From the NCBI GenBank assembly GCA_030637025.1, contig DAOVVV010000024.1, positions 1 through 39,878 on the forward strand: DNA of 39,878 bases. Reading direction: 5' to 3'. The stretch comes from JAGLHV01 sp023143305 [NCBI: Clostridia bacterium]. GTDB lineage: Bacteria > CBDUZB01 > JAGLHV01. The position numbers and the translations under genes are program-made. Below are positions 1 through 9,100 of the stretch, piece by piece. The notes beneath the pieces were generated by a model. That model was not told where the DNA came from. It saw only the letters and a program-made list of their open reading frames with translations, and searched no databases. Position 1 is the stretch's first letter; each line of letters starts with the position of its first letter.

Positions 1-15
1 AAAATTATTTATCTG

Positions 16-198
16 CTAACTTTTCTGAACCTGTTGTCTTTTTAAGTCTGCCAACTGCTTTTCTAATTCTACAATTCTATCTCTCGATTGCTGTGTAAAG
101 TTTTCTACTTCTTTTATAGAATTAGCATTATCCACTAATCGCCTTTCCATTCCAAAAAGAATAACGAACGCAAAAGCCACAGCCAATAACCAAGCCAT
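16..198 (-). CDS. Small membrane-anchored coiled-coil protein
   Basis: This is a 60-residue protein of unknown function. Residues 2-17 form one hydrophobic segment, and the rest is charged and heptad-like, so it is probably an inner-membrane anchor with a short coiled coil. An upstream in-frame start would add 13 residues, but a strong AAGGAGGGG ribosome site sits just before the ATG at 198, so I start it there. It follows the MscS channel gene by about 60 bases and is probably co-transcribed with it. Its shape resembles small division proteins of the FtsL/FtsB kind, but nothing in the sequence proves that role. Confidence 0.6.
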   Translation of the reverse strand: MAWLLAVAFAFVILFGMERRLVDNANSIKEVENFTQQSRDRIVELEKQLADLKRQQVQKS

Positions 199-258
199 TT
201 TTCCCCTCCTTTTCCATATATTATATTTTTGATTCAACTCAAAATCTACTTTATTAAT

Positions 259-1377
259 TTACTTTTTCACCCTTTTAAATGATTTATTTTCTTGGACGGA
301 ATTTGCTGTTATCAAATCCGAATCTAAATATAATGTCTGAGTAGGATAGGCAAATTCAATTCCTCGTTTTTCAAATTCTTCTTTAATAGCAAAGTTAATT
401 TCCTGCTGAGCATCCATATATTTGTTATAATCATTTCCCAAAACATAATAAACTGTCTCAAAAATAAGGCTAAAATCTCCGTATGTAGAAAAATGTGCTC
501 TGTCAAAAACTGTATCATTAATGCCTTTTATAATCCGGGTAATTATAATGGGTATTTCTTTTAACTGTTTTAAGCTGGTCTGGTAAGTAACGCCTAATTT
601 AAATACTACTCTGCGTTTACCCATTTTTTTATAGTTACGTAAACGAGAGCTGGTAAGATCCGCGTTAGAAAAAACCAATTGTTCTCCACTTAAACTACAT
701 ATCCGGGTTGTTTTAATGCCAATATGCTCAACTACCCCCAAATAATCCCCTACAATAACAAAATCACCGATTTCAAACGGACGATCGAGAAATATAGCAA
801 AATAACTAAGTAAATCGCCCAAAACCGACTGCACCGCTAAAGCTACCGCTATACCACCGATTCCCAACCCGGCAATTACTGTAGAAATTTTAAAACCCAG
901 GTTATCTAAAAGAAAAATAATACCCATTCCCCAGATAAAAACCTTTATTATTGTAATCATTGTCTGTACACTCTTTTTTTTCGCTATATCCTTTTCTTTT
1001 TTCATCCAATAAAATTCAAGAATATAAGCGACCATAGCTACAGAAAAACGAATGGTAAGAATAGTTAAAAGAGTTACCCCGAAAACATTAATTACTTTAG
1101 TCAAATAAGGACTCAAGATTAAACTGCGAATAGCTAAATAAAAAACACCAAAATAAAGCAATGGAATCAAGGCCTTTTCAAAAATACTAACCAAGAAATC
1201 ATCTATAGCCACAGTGGTTTTTTCTGTCCATTTTTTAAGCCGTTTTAAAACTATTTTTTTAAATAGTTTAATAGAAATAACGCCTACAATAAAGATTAAA
1301 ATACTAATAACATAATTTAAAAGAGTATTTTGAAAAACTGTCTTTTCTGTCAATAATGAAATAATATTCTGTAACAT
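259..1377 (-). CDS. MscS-family mechanosensitive ion channel
   Basis: This 372-residue inner-membrane channel belongs to the small-conductance mechanosensitive family, which releases solutes on hypo-osmotic shock. There are about five hydrophobic segments in the first 190 residues. The last (about 165-190) is the Gly/Ala-rich pore helix, with the run GLGIGGIAVALAVQ. The conserved beta domain follows (about 195-255, with FEIGDFVIVGDYLGVVEHIG), then an alpha/beta C-terminal domain. Extra N-terminal helices make it longer than E. coli MscS. A GGAGAG site lies 6 bases before the ATG. It starts 29 bases after mraY, so it sits where murD or ftsW would be expected in a normal dcw cluster. Confidence 0.93.
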   Translation of the reverse strand: MLQNIISLLTEKTVFQNTLLNYVISILIFIVGVISIKLFKKIVLKRLKKWTEKTTVAIDDFLVSIFEKALIPLLYFGVFYLAIRSLILSPYLTKVINVFGVTLLTILTIRFSVAMVAYILEFYWMKKEKDIAKKKSVQTMITIIKVFIWGMGIIFLLDNLGFKISTVIAGLGIGGIAVALAVQSVLGDLLSYFAIFLDRPFEIGDFVIVGDYLGVVEHIGIKTTRICSLSGEQLVFSNADLTSSRLRNYKKMGKRRVVFKLGVTYQTSLKQLKEIPIIITRIIKGINDTVFDRAHFSTYGDFSLIFETVYYVLGNDYNKYMDAQQEINFAIKEEFEKRGIEFAYPTQTLYLDSDLITANSVQENKSFKRVKK

Positions 1378-1406
1378 TTTACACTCTCCTTTTTTATTTT
1401 CTTACC

Positions 1407-2492
1407 TTACCGTAATTTTAACGAAGCTAAAGACACCAAAGAAAGAACAATCGCTATAACCCAAAACCGAATCACCACTTTAGGCTCTGCCCAACCTAAC
1501 AATTCAAAGTGATGATGCAAAGGAGCCATTTTAAATATTCTTTTTCCTCTAATTTTAAAGGAAATAACCTGTAAAATAACTGAAACCGCCTCAACAACAA
1601 AAATCCCCCCTACAATAATTAAAAGTAATTCCTGTTTTACTAAAATAGCTACTACCCCTATGGTTCCTCCCAAAAATAAAGAACCTGTATCTCCCATAAA
1701 TATCTCTGCCGGATAAGTATTAAACCATAAAAATCCCAACCCTGCTCCCACCATAGCTGCCAGTAAAACTACCAGCTCTCCACTATCCGAAACAGGGATA
1801 ATGCGCAAATACATACTAAACTTGAGATGGCCGGCAAAATAAGCAAAAATTGCATAAGTTAAAGCAGCAAAAACAATCGACCCGATGGCTAAACCATCTA
1901 ATCCATCGGTTAAATTAACCGCATTAGAAGCTCCTACAATAATAAAAAGAACCAATACAAAATAAAAAATGCCCAAATCTAAAAACAAATCTTTCATAAA
2001 AGGAATATTCACTTTGGTAACAAAATCAGCATTGGGAGGATAAAAATAAATATAGGTTACTAAAAAAAAAGCCAAAATTAATTGTCCTCCCACCTTATAT
2101 AAAGCCCTTAAACCTTTTGTATGTTTTTTAACCACCTTAAGATAATCATCTAAAAAACCCAATAAACCCAGCCATACAATAGAAATTATGCATAAAATGA
2201 TAAAAGGATTAGTTAATTTAGCCCAGAGAAAGGTCGAAATTAAAAGCACCAGCAATATGATTATACCACCCATAGTAGGAGTCCCTGCTTTAGACAAATG
2301 AGTAGGAGGACCTTCCGGACGAATATGTTGTCCGATATGTAATCTTTTAAAAGTTTTTATCATCCGGGGAGCTAAAAAAAAGCTAACAACTAAAGAAGTT
2401 ATTATTGCGCCACTTGCCCGAAAAGTAATATATTGAAATACATTAAAAGGAGAGAAATATACCTGAAGAGGATAAAGAAAATGGTAAAACAT
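1407..2492 (-). CDS. mraY: Phospho-N-acetylmuramoyl-pentapeptide transferase
   Basis: MraY transfers phospho-MurNAc-pentapeptide from UDP to undecaprenyl phosphate, giving lipid I in the inner membrane. The 361-residue polytopic protein shows the family motifs NLTDGLDGLAIG, FMGDTGSLFLGG and the C-terminal HHHFELLGW. An upstream in-frame GTG overlaps the AAGGGGG ribosome site, so the ATG at 2492, eight bases past that site, is the better start. It lies 23 bases after murF and is the last recognisable gene of the dcw cluster here. The usual followers murD, ftsW and murG do not appear before the window ends. Confidence 0.97.
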   Translation of the reverse strand: MFYHFLYPLQVYFSPFNVFQYITFRASGAIITSLVVSFFLAPRMIKTFKRLHIGQHIRPEGPPTHLSKAGTPTMGGIIILLVLLISTFLWAKLTNPFIILCIISIVWLGLLGFLDDYLKVVKKHTKGLRALYKVGGQLILAFFLVTYIYFYPPNADFVTKVNIPFMKDLFLDLGIFYFVLVLFIIVGASNAVNLTDGLDGLAIGSIVFAALTYAIFAYFAGHLKFSMYLRIIPVSDSGELVVLLAAMVGAGLGFLWFNTYPAEIFMGDTGSLFLGGTIGVVAILVKQELLLIIVGGIFVVEAVSVILQVISFKIRGKRIFKMAPLHHHFELLGWAEPKVVIRFWVIAIVLSLVSLASLKLR

Positions 2493-2515
2493 ATAATACA
2501 CCCCCTTTTTATTAA

Positions 2516-3925
2516 CTATTTATTTTTTAATCCCTTTACTATTTCTTCCATTTTCATTGCTCTGGAAGCTTTAAATAAAAGCGTATCTTTTTTTTCCACG
2601 ATTTTTTTTAATTCAAAAGCTAATTTTTTTCTATCCTTAAAAACAAAAATATTTTCTTTTTTCATGCCTGCTTTTTTCGCCTCTTGAGCGATAAAAATAG
2701 ATAAATCTCCCAAAGTAAATAAAAGATCACAAGCTTTTGCCGCTATTTTTCCTGTTTTTTTATGTTCCTTAACAGTATCTTTTCCTAATTCTAACATATC
2801 ACCCAAAATTAATATTTTCTTTCCTTGCGAAAATTTCTTCGAAAATGCAAGAATAGCATTTTTCATAGAAACAGGATTAGCATTATAAGCATCATTTATA
2901 ATTTCAATACCTTTAAAAGATATCTTTTGCATACGCATAGGAATGGGAGAAAAATTTTCTAAAGCTTGTTTAATTAAGGAAAAATCTATATTCAAATTCA
3001 AACCAATGGCACTTGCTGCCAACGCATTATAAATATTAAAAACACCTAACATAGGCAATCTGATTTTTCCGCTTTTGTTTTTTATGTGTAATTTAAACTC
3101 TATGCCGTAAGATAAATTTTTTATGTCAGTTGCATAAATATCCCCCTGATTTTTTATTCCATAGGTCAAATATTTACATTTTATTTTATTTGTTTCTAAA
3201 CCTTTTTTTAACCAAATATTATCTATATTTAAAATCGCTACACCTTTTTTCAAGGATAAAGCATTTACTAATTCCATTTTCCCCGATAATACATTTTTAA
3301 GAGAACCAAAAGACTCAAGATGAGCATTAGAAACATTAGTAATCAATCCTACCTGAGGATCGGAAATCTGCGCTAAACGCGCAATTTCCCCCCTATTGCT
3401 TGCTCCCATCTCCAAAATACATATACGATGTTTTTCTTCTAACTTTAAAAGGGTTAACGGTAATCCTATCTGATTATTCAAATTGCCTTCCGTAGCTAAT
3501 ACAGGAAATTTAAGTTTTAAAATAGAAAAAATCATTTCCTTAGTAGTAGTCTTTCCATTACTTCCGGTAATCCCCACCACCAAACAATTCAACATCTTAC
3601 GATAATACCCGGCTAATTCCTGCAGAGCAATAAGAGTATCGTCAACTTTAATTACCAATAAATCAGAATAATTCTGCTTTTTGCTGATAATTAAATTCAA
3701 CCATGAAGGAACTCGAGAAAGAACTATTCCCAAAGCGCCTTTCCTAATTGCTTCTCTAATAAACTTATGTCCATCAAAGTTTTCACCTTTCAAAGCAATA
3801 AATAAATCTTTTTGTTTTAATTTTCTGGTATCAATAGAAATACTTTTTATTATCTTCCTCTTCCCTCTTTGAAGTACTTTTCCTTTAATTACTTCTATTA
3901 ATTTTTCTATACTAATTTTTTTCAT
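2516..3925 (-). CDS. murF: UDP-MurNAc-tripeptide:D-Ala-D-Ala ligase
   Basis: MurF is the cytoplasmic Mur ligase that adds D-Ala-D-Ala to UDP-MurNAc-tripeptide, completing the pentapeptide precursor. At 469 residues it has the three-domain Mur layout: an N-terminal UDP-binding domain, a central ATPase with the P-loop GITGSNGKTTTKE (about 118-130), and a C-terminal domain with GDMLELG typical of MurF. Its ATG overlaps the murE stop by four bases, indicating translational coupling. The ribosome site AAAGGAA lies inside the end of murE. Confidence 0.96.
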   Translation of the reverse strand: MKKISIEKLIEVIKGKVLQRGKRKIIKSISIDTRKLKQKDLFIALKGENFDGHKFIREAIRKGALGIVLSRVPSWLNLIISKKQNYSDLLVIKVDDTLIALQELAGYYRKMLNCLVVGITGSNGKTTTKEMIFSILKLKFPVLATEGNLNNQIGLPLTLLKLEEKHRICILEMGASNRGEIARLAQISDPQVGLITNVSNAHLESFGSLKNVLSGKMELVNALSLKKGVAILNIDNIWLKKGLETNKIKCKYLTYGIKNQGDIYATDIKNLSYGIEFKLHIKNKSGKIRLPMLGVFNIYNALAASAIGLNLNIDFSLIKQALENFSPIPMRMQKISFKGIEIINDAYNANPVSMKNAILAFSKKFSQGKKILILGDMLELGKDTVKEHKKTGKIAAKACDLLFTLGDLSIFIAQEAKKAGMKKENIFVFKDRKKLAFELKKIVEKKDTLLFKASRAMKMEEIVKGLKNK

Positions 3926-5409
3926 TTTTTTCCTTTATTCTTTTCTTTTAACATATCTCTTACTATTTTACGTTCATCAAAAGGAATAATTGCCGCTAAA
4001 ATCTGACAGGTTTCATGACCCTTTCCTGCAATAAGCACAAAATCATTTTCAGTTGCGTAATCCAAAGCTTCTTTTATTGCTTTACGCCTATCCAAAACAA
4101 CTCTATAATTAGTGAAATCTATTCTTTTTATACCAACTTCAATATCGGTAACAATTTTCATGGGATTTTCACTACGGGGATTATCAGAAGTAATCCAGAC
4201 AAAATCACTATTTTTTGCAGCTATTTCTCCCATTAAAGGGCGTTTACTTCTATCCCTGTCTCCGCCACATCCAAAAACAGTAATAATTCTTTTAGGATTT
4301 AAATGACGCGCAGTTTGTATAGTCCTTTCCAGTGCATCCGGACTATGAGCAAAATCTACCACACAAGTAAAATTCTGTCCTTCGGAAATTACTTCAAACC
4401 TGCCCGGAACAAATTTTAAACTTTCCAGTCCTTTCTTAATTTTATCTATTGAAATACCCATGGTTTGTGCAGCAGCACTGCTGGCTAAAGCATTATAAAC
4501 ATTATGCAGCCCAATAAGATTTAAAGTAATAGAAATTTCCCCTTGAGGGGTACAAAGAATAAAAGAAGTATAGTTTAAATTAAATTCTATTCTTTTAGCA
4601 AAAAAATCCCCTTTGTTTTCAATACCATAGCTAATTATCGAAACAGTTGTATGTTTCATTATATATTCGCATGCCTTATCATCATTATTTATTATAGCAA
4701 ATTTTTGTCCTTTTTTTCTTGAATTTTTACCTAATTCTGTAAACAATTTTGTTTTAGCTTTTAAATATTCTTCCATTGTCCGGTGATAGTTTAAATGATC
4801 AGGAGTTAAATTAGTAAAAATTGCTATATCATATTCACAATTTACTACCCGCTGTTGCATTAGGGCATGAGAAGAAACTTCCATAACTGCAATATCAAAA
4901 TTGTCTTCCACCATTTTAGCTAAAATTTTCTGTAGTTCCACACTGCTGGGGGTGGTGGTAAAGGAAGGAATTATTTTATTACCCAACCGATAAGAAACGG
5001 TTCCCAACACTCCTGCTTTGTTTTTATTTGCAGAAAAAATTGATTCTAAAAAATAAGTAGTAGTTGTTTTCCCATTGGTTCCTGTAACACCTATCATCTT
5101 AAGTTTTCTGGAAGGATCTTTATAAAAGGCAGAAGATAAAACCGCCAAAGAATAACGGGCATCCGGGGTAATAATTAAAGTAATATCTCCAATATCCATT
5201 TTTCTTTCCGTTACAATTACTGTTGCCCCATTAGATAAAGCCGAAGAGATATATTTTTCTCCATTTTCTTTTTCCCCTTTTATACAAACAAAAATAAAAT
5301 TTTCCTTCACCTGACGGGAATCATTAGTAATACCTTCAACTATTAAATCCGTCCGGCCATAAATTTTTTTATGTTTTAAATAATCAAGTATTTCCTTTAA
5401 ATTTATCAT
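3922..5409 (-). CDS. murE: UDP-MurNAc-Ala-Glu:meso-DAP ligase
   Basis: MurE adds the third amino acid to UDP-MurNAc-L-Ala-D-Glu. The 495-residue protein shows the P-loop GVTGTNGKTTTTYF, the Lys region YLKAKTKLF (site of the carbamylated lysine in the family) and the motif DNPRSENP. DNPR marks the meso-diaminopimelate-adding type rather than the lysine type, which suits a diderm wall. The start overlaps the end of ftsI by 26 bases. The ribosome site is weak (AAAGAAAT), so translation probably depends on coupling to ftsI. Confidence 0.96.
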   Translation of the reverse strand: MINLKEILDYLKHKKIYGRTDLIVEGITNDSRQVKENFIFVCIKGEKENGEKYISSALSNGATVIVTERKMDIGDITLIITPDARYSLAVLSSAFYKDPSRKLKMIGVTGTNGKTTTTYFLESIFSANKNKAGVLGTVSYRLGNKIIPSFTTTPSSVELQKILAKMVEDNFDIAVMEVSSHALMQQRVVNCEYDIAIFTNLTPDHLNYHRTMEEYLKAKTKLFTELGKNSRKKGQKFAIINNDDKACEYIMKHTTVSIISYGIENKGDFFAKRIEFNLNYTSFILCTPQGEISITLNLIGLHNVYNALASSAAAQTMGISIDKIKKGLESLKFVPGRFEVISEGQNFTCVVDFAHSPDALERTIQTARHLNPKRIITVFGCGGDRDRSKRPLMGEIAAKNSDFVWITSDNPRSENPMKIVTDIEVGIKRIDFTNYRVVLDRRKAIKEALDYATENDFVLIAGKGHETCQILAAIIPFDERKIVRDMLKEKNKGKK

Positions 5410-7096
5410 TTTTTATTATTTCTTTTTCCGCCTGAAAAACAAGCGTGGAATCTTTTTGAGGAAGTATATTTAAATAATTCATTACCTGAAAACCTACCTG
5501 GGAAAAAACAGGTGCCGCGACAACTCCACCCCAATAATTTTTTTGTGGTTCATCAAAAATCACTAAAATTGTTATTTGAGGATTATCCGAAGGTAAAAAA
5601 CCCACAAAAGAAGCAATATATTTATTTTTTTCATAAGTATTAGTTTTAAAATTTATTTTCTGAGCCGTACCTGTTTTTCCTGCTACCGGATACCCACAAA
5701 TAGCCGCTTCCCTCCCCGTTCCGTCATTTACTACTCCTTCTAATATTTCCACCATCATTTTTGCCGTAGAAGGAGAAACTACCTGCCGTACTTTTACCAG
5801 ACGAAAATCTTTAACAAGCTCGTCCTTTGCATTTACCACAGACTTTACAATTCGGGGTTGCATAAGAACTCCGGAATTTCCAATACAGGAAAAAGCAGAG
5901 ATTAGTTGAATTGCCGTCACTCCTATTTCCTGGCCAAAAGAAATAGAAGATACCGACCGATTTGTCCATCGAGTGGGTGAATGTAAAATTCCTTTTACTT
6001 CATTAGGAAGGTCTATACCTGTAAGATTTCCAAAACCGAAATTTCGTACATATTTATAAAAATCCCTGTTATTCATACGAAAAGCAATCTTAGTCATACC
6101 AATATTGCTGGATTTTTCCATTACTTCATCAAAGGTTAACCAATCTTCTTTTTCATGATCATGGATATAAAATCCTTTTATGTAATACTTGCCGTTTTCA
6201 CAAAATATTTTTTCTTTGCGACTAACGACCCCTTCTTCTAAACTTGCCGCAGCAGTTACCACTTTAAAAGTAGAACCAGGTTCAAAAATATCAGTAACAG
6301 CCGGAGACTTTAAATATTTAATATTAAACGCATCTATTTTGTTAGGATTAAAATCAGGATAATTAGCCATTGCTAATATTTCACCGCTTTTCGTGTTTTG
6401 CACAATAATAGTCGCTGCTTTTGATTTTGTTTTTATAAAGGCTTTTCTTAATTCTTTTTCTGCAATATATTGAATCACTTCATCTATAGTAAGAATTACA
6501 TCACACCCAACAAAATGCATGCCGTCTTTAGTTGCCTTTACATTTTTTTTACCTTTTCGTCGAAGATAAGAATCAAAGAAGTATTCTATTCCGGCCAATC
6601 CCTGGTTATCTAAACCGGCTACCCCTATAACCTGACAGGCCAATCTATTCTGGGGATAAAAACGTTTTTCTTCTTTTATAAAACCAATTCCCGGAAAATT
6701 TTCTCTTTTAATTCTCTCCGCAATCTCCGGATTAAGTTTCCTTTTTATCCACACAAAAGACCTGTGGGATTTTAATTTTTTTAAAGTTTTCTTATAATCT
6801 AAATTTAAAATAGAACAAAGTTTACGCACATAGATTTTATGGTTTTTCATCTTATAAGGAATTGCATAACAGGAATCCACCATAATACTTACCGCTAATT
6901 CTTTTCCATTACGGTCATAAATACTTCCCCTGCTAACTTGAGGCAAATTAGAAGGACCACGAACTCTTTGATTCCGGCTCTTTTCAGAATAAAATTGATG
7001 TTGAGCAATTTGAATATGCCCTAATCTAAAAGCAAGAAATAAAAAACATAAAAAAATACCACAAAAAACAAATTTGATTCTTCCTTTAGAAATCAA
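5384..7096 (-). CDS. ftsI: Septal peptidoglycan transpeptidase (class B PBP)
   Basis: FtsI (PBP3) cross-links septal peptidoglycan in the divisome. The 570-residue protein has one N-terminal membrane anchor (about 7-25), a PBP dimerisation domain, and a transpeptidase domain with all three catalytic motifs: STFK at 275-278, SSN at 329-331 and KTGT at 474-477. There are no PASTA domains. The start codon is TTG, supported by a very strong GGGGGAGGA ribosome site seven bases upstream. It follows ftsL after about 98 bases, which hold no other gene. It could be called a SpoVD-like PBP, but its place in the dcw cluster favours FtsI. Confidence 0.95.
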   Translation of the reverse strand: MISKGRIKFVFCGIFLCFLFLAFRLGHIQIAQHQFYSEKSRNQRVRGPSNLPQVSRGSIYDRNGKELAVSIMVDSCYAIPYKMKNHKIYVRKLCSILNLDYKKTLKKLKSHRSFVWIKRKLNPEIAERIKRENFPGIGFIKEEKRFYPQNRLACQVIGVAGLDNQGLAGIEYFFDSYLRRKGKKNVKATKDGMHFVGCDVILTIDEVIQYIAEKELRKAFIKTKSKAATIIVQNTKSGEILAMANYPDFNPNKIDAFNIKYLKSPAVTDIFEPGSTFKVVTAAASLEEGVVSRKEKIFCENGKYYIKGFYIHDHEKEDWLTFDEVMEKSSNIGMTKIAFRMNNRDFYKYVRNFGFGNLTGIDLPNEVKGILHSPTRWTNRSVSSISFGQEIGVTAIQLISAFSCIGNSGVLMQPRIVKSVVNAKDELVKDFRLVKVRQVVSPSTAKMMVEILEGVVNDGTGREAAICGYPVAGKTGTAQKINFKTNTYEKNKYIASFVGFLPSDNPQITILVIFDEPQKNYWGGVVAAPVFSQVGFQVMNYLNILPQKDSTLVFQAEKEIIKNDKFKGNT

Positions 7097-7194
7097 AATA
7101 TATCCTCCCCCTTCCCTGCTGAAAATTTATTCCTGCAGTTAATACCGAAAAATATAAACTAAACTATTTTTTGACCAAGGAATCTATTACATCC

Positions 7195-7464
7195 TTATTC
7201 AAATATAACAATTACATCATTTTTGCCCGGAGAAACTAATCCCAGTTTTTTTCTTGCAATTTTTTCTACTCTGCCTAAAGAAGTCAGTTCATTCAAACGA
7301 ATTTTTAAATATCTATTGTTATTTTTAAAAAATTGAATATCTTTTTCCAAACAATTTATTTTATAATCCGTTTCCACTCTCTGAACACTTTGCCAGACAT
7401 AAAATAAAAAAATTATTAAACTCATTAAAAAAATCTGCAAATAAGAACCTATACTCTTATACAT
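7195..7464 (-). CDS. ftsL: FtsL-like cell division protein
   Basis: This 89-residue bitopic protein has a membrane segment at about residues 7-24, then a heptad-rich coiled coil to about residue 60. It ends in a short basic domain with ARKKLGLVSPG, typical of FtsL/FtsB-type proteins (compare the LGLVxPGE ending). FtsL forms a complex with FtsB and FtsQ and activates FtsW-FtsI. Sequence conservation in this family is low. The call rests on topology and on the position between rsmH (3 bases away) and ftsI. The ribosome site is poor, consistent with coupling to rsmH. Confidence 0.85.
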   Translation of the reverse strand: MYKSIGSYLQIFLMSLIIFLFYVWQSVQRVETDYKINCLEKDIQFFKNNNRYLKIRLNELTSLGRVEKIARKKLGLVSPGKNDVIVIFE

Positions 7465-7467
7465 TTT

Positions 7468-8400
7468 TTAATTTTTCTCAGCTACTCTTAACTTGGCACT
7501 TCGTGCCCTGGGATTAATTTGTATTTCTTTTTTAGTAGGTAAAATTGGTTTTTTGGTTAAAATATTCAAAATTTTTTTTCGGCCACAAACACATACCGGA
7601 ATCTCTTCAGGACAAGAACATACGCCTGAAAATTCCCTGAATTTATTTTTTACAATACGGTCTTCCAGAGAATGAAAGGAAATAGCCGCTATTCTACCCC
7701 CTTTTTTTAAAAACTCTACTGCCTGGCTTAGCCCTTGTTCTATATTTTCTAACTCTTTATTTACTTCTATGCGTAAAGCCTGGAATGTTTTGGTAGCTAA
7801 ATGAATTTTAGAATAAAATTTATAAGGAATTGCCTGTTTTATAACATTTACTAATTGTTCTGTTGTAACTATCTGTTCATTTTGTCTTGTTTTCACAATG
7901 TTTTTTGCTATCAAAGAAGCATATTTTTCTTCTCCGTACCGATAAATAATAGTTTCTATTTGTTTACGCGTAAAATTATTTACAATATCTTTAGCAATAA
8001 AAGGAACCCTTTTATCCATACGCATATCTAAATATCCTTTACGTTTGAAACTAAAACCTCTTTCGCTATTTTCTATTTGAAAAGAAGAAACTCCAAAATC
8101 AAAAAGAATACCATCTACTTTTGTTATCTTTTTTTCTTTTATAATTTTTCTTAAATTATAAAAGTTATCCCGAACATAAATAATATTATCTTTATATCGA
8201 ACAAGTTTTTTTTTTGCTAAATTTATTGCATCTTCATCGCAATCAATACCAACCAATTTTCCCGATGAACCGATTTTTTTTAAAATTTCCTGTGCATGTC
8301 CTCCCAATCCTAAAGTACAATCAACATAAACCCCCCCCTCTTTGCAATTTAAAAATTCTATTACTTCATTTAAGAGAACGGGATTATGACTATACATCAT
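7468..8400 (-). CDS. rsmH: 16S rRNA m4C1402 methyltransferase
   Basis: RsmH (MraW) methylates N4 of C1402 in 16S rRNA using SAM. The 310-residue protein begins with the family hallmark HNPVLLNEVIEFL, then the SAM-binding YVDCTLGLGGHA, the GILFDFGVSSFQ motif, and C-terminal SFHSLEDRIVK and PRARSAKLR. A Cys cluster (CSCPEEIPVCVCGRK) near the C-terminus is usual for the family. An AGGATTATA ribosome site precedes tandem ATGs. It is the second gene of the dcw operon, 106 bases after mraZ. Confidence 0.97.
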   Translation of the reverse strand: MMYSHNPVLLNEVIEFLNCKEGGVYVDCTLGLGGHAQEILKKIGSSGKLVGIDCDEDAINLAKKKLVRYKDNIIYVRDNFYNLRKIIKEKKITKVDGILFDFGVSSFQIENSERGFSFKRKGYLDMRMDKRVPFIAKDIVNNFTRKQIETIIYRYGEEKYASLIAKNIVKTRQNEQIVTTEQLVNVIKQAIPYKFYSKIHLATKTFQALRIEVNKELENIEQGLSQAVEFLKKGGRIAAISFHSLEDRIVKNKFREFSGVCSCPEEIPVCVCGRKKILNILTKKPILPTKKEIQINPRARSAKLRVAEKN

Positions 8401-8506
8401 TATAATCCTGTATCTCGCCGTAAAGTATTTTCACCAAAGATTAACATTGTATTTCCCTTTCTTCCCGGCAAGTTATTTACAACAAACATTTCCATAACAA
8501 ATAAAC

Positions 8507-8944
8507 TTATATTCCCAATTCCACCAACTCTTCACTAACTTTGGCAAATTTAGTATATGATTTTTTAGAATAAACCGACCATTTCCTTTTACTCCAAATT
8601 TCTATTCTATCCATAACCCCAATAATAACTATTTCTTTTACTATCCCGGCATAACTACATAAATTTTTAGGCACTAAAATACGCCCCTGACTATCAAGAG
8701 TAGTCTGTGTAGCCCCGGAAAGAAAAATACGCATAAATGCTCTGGCATCCGCTTTAGTCAAGGGTAACTTTCCCAGTTTAGTTTCTATATTTTTCCATCC
8801 CTCTAAATCATACATAAAAAGGCACTGTTCTAAACCATAGGTTAAAATAAATTCCTTTTTTCCCTTTTTTGAAGAACGAAATTTGGATGGAATAAATAAA
8901 CGATTTTTTTTATCGAGTGAATGTTGAAAAAATCCTGCCAGCAT
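8507..8944 (-). CDS. mraZ: Transcriptional regulator MraZ
   Basis: MraZ is a ring-forming AbrB-like DNA-binding protein that regulates the dcw operon, including its own gene. The 145-residue protein has the two tandem SpoVT/AbrB-like halves: an N-terminal one with HSLDKKNRLFIPSKF and a second with TTLDSQGRILVPKNL. It is the first gene of the operon. Three 10-bp-spaced AAGTGG repeats lie just upstream, the last overlapping the GGGGGA ribosome site. That is direct sequence support for autoregulation. Confidence 0.96.
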   Translation of the reverse strand: MLAGFFQHSLDKKNRLFIPSKFRSSKKGKKEFILTYGLEQCLFMYDLEGWKNIETKLGKLPLTKADARAFMRIFLSGATQTTLDSQGRILVPKNLCSYAGIVKEIVIIGVMDRIEIWSKRKWSVYSKKSYTKFAKVSEELVELGI

Positions 8945-8954
8945 ATAAATTCCC

Positions 8955-8980
8955 CCACTTTACACCACTTTTAACCACTT
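8955..8980 (-). promoter_or_regulatory. MraZ box: three AAGTGG repeats at 10-bp spacing
   Basis: Read on the minus strand, AAGTGG occurs at 8975-8980, 8965-8970 and 8955-8960, exactly one helical turn apart. The pattern matches the known MraZ operator: repeated GTGG-type boxes, AAAGTG-type in Mollicutes. The box lies between the -10 element and the mraZ start, and the last copy touches the ribosome site. MraZ bound here would cover the expected transcription start. Confidence 0.85.
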
Positions 8981-8985
8981 CGGCA

Positions 8986-9014
8986 AGTATACAATAATCG
9001 TTTTTTTTTGTCAA
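8986..9014 (-). promoter_or_regulatory. Sigma-70 promoter of the dcw operon
   Basis: On the minus strand, TTGACA (9009-9014) and TATACT (8986-8991) are separated by exactly 17 bases. This near-consensus promoter points into mraZ, with expected start near 8979, inside the MraZ box. Confidence 0.85.
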
Positions 9015-9100
9015 GTTTTTTGTACAACTTTTCAAGCAAAGTAATTTATTTAAAAATCACACGAAAATAAGTCAGATAGAGAAAAAAATATTTTGGCTTT

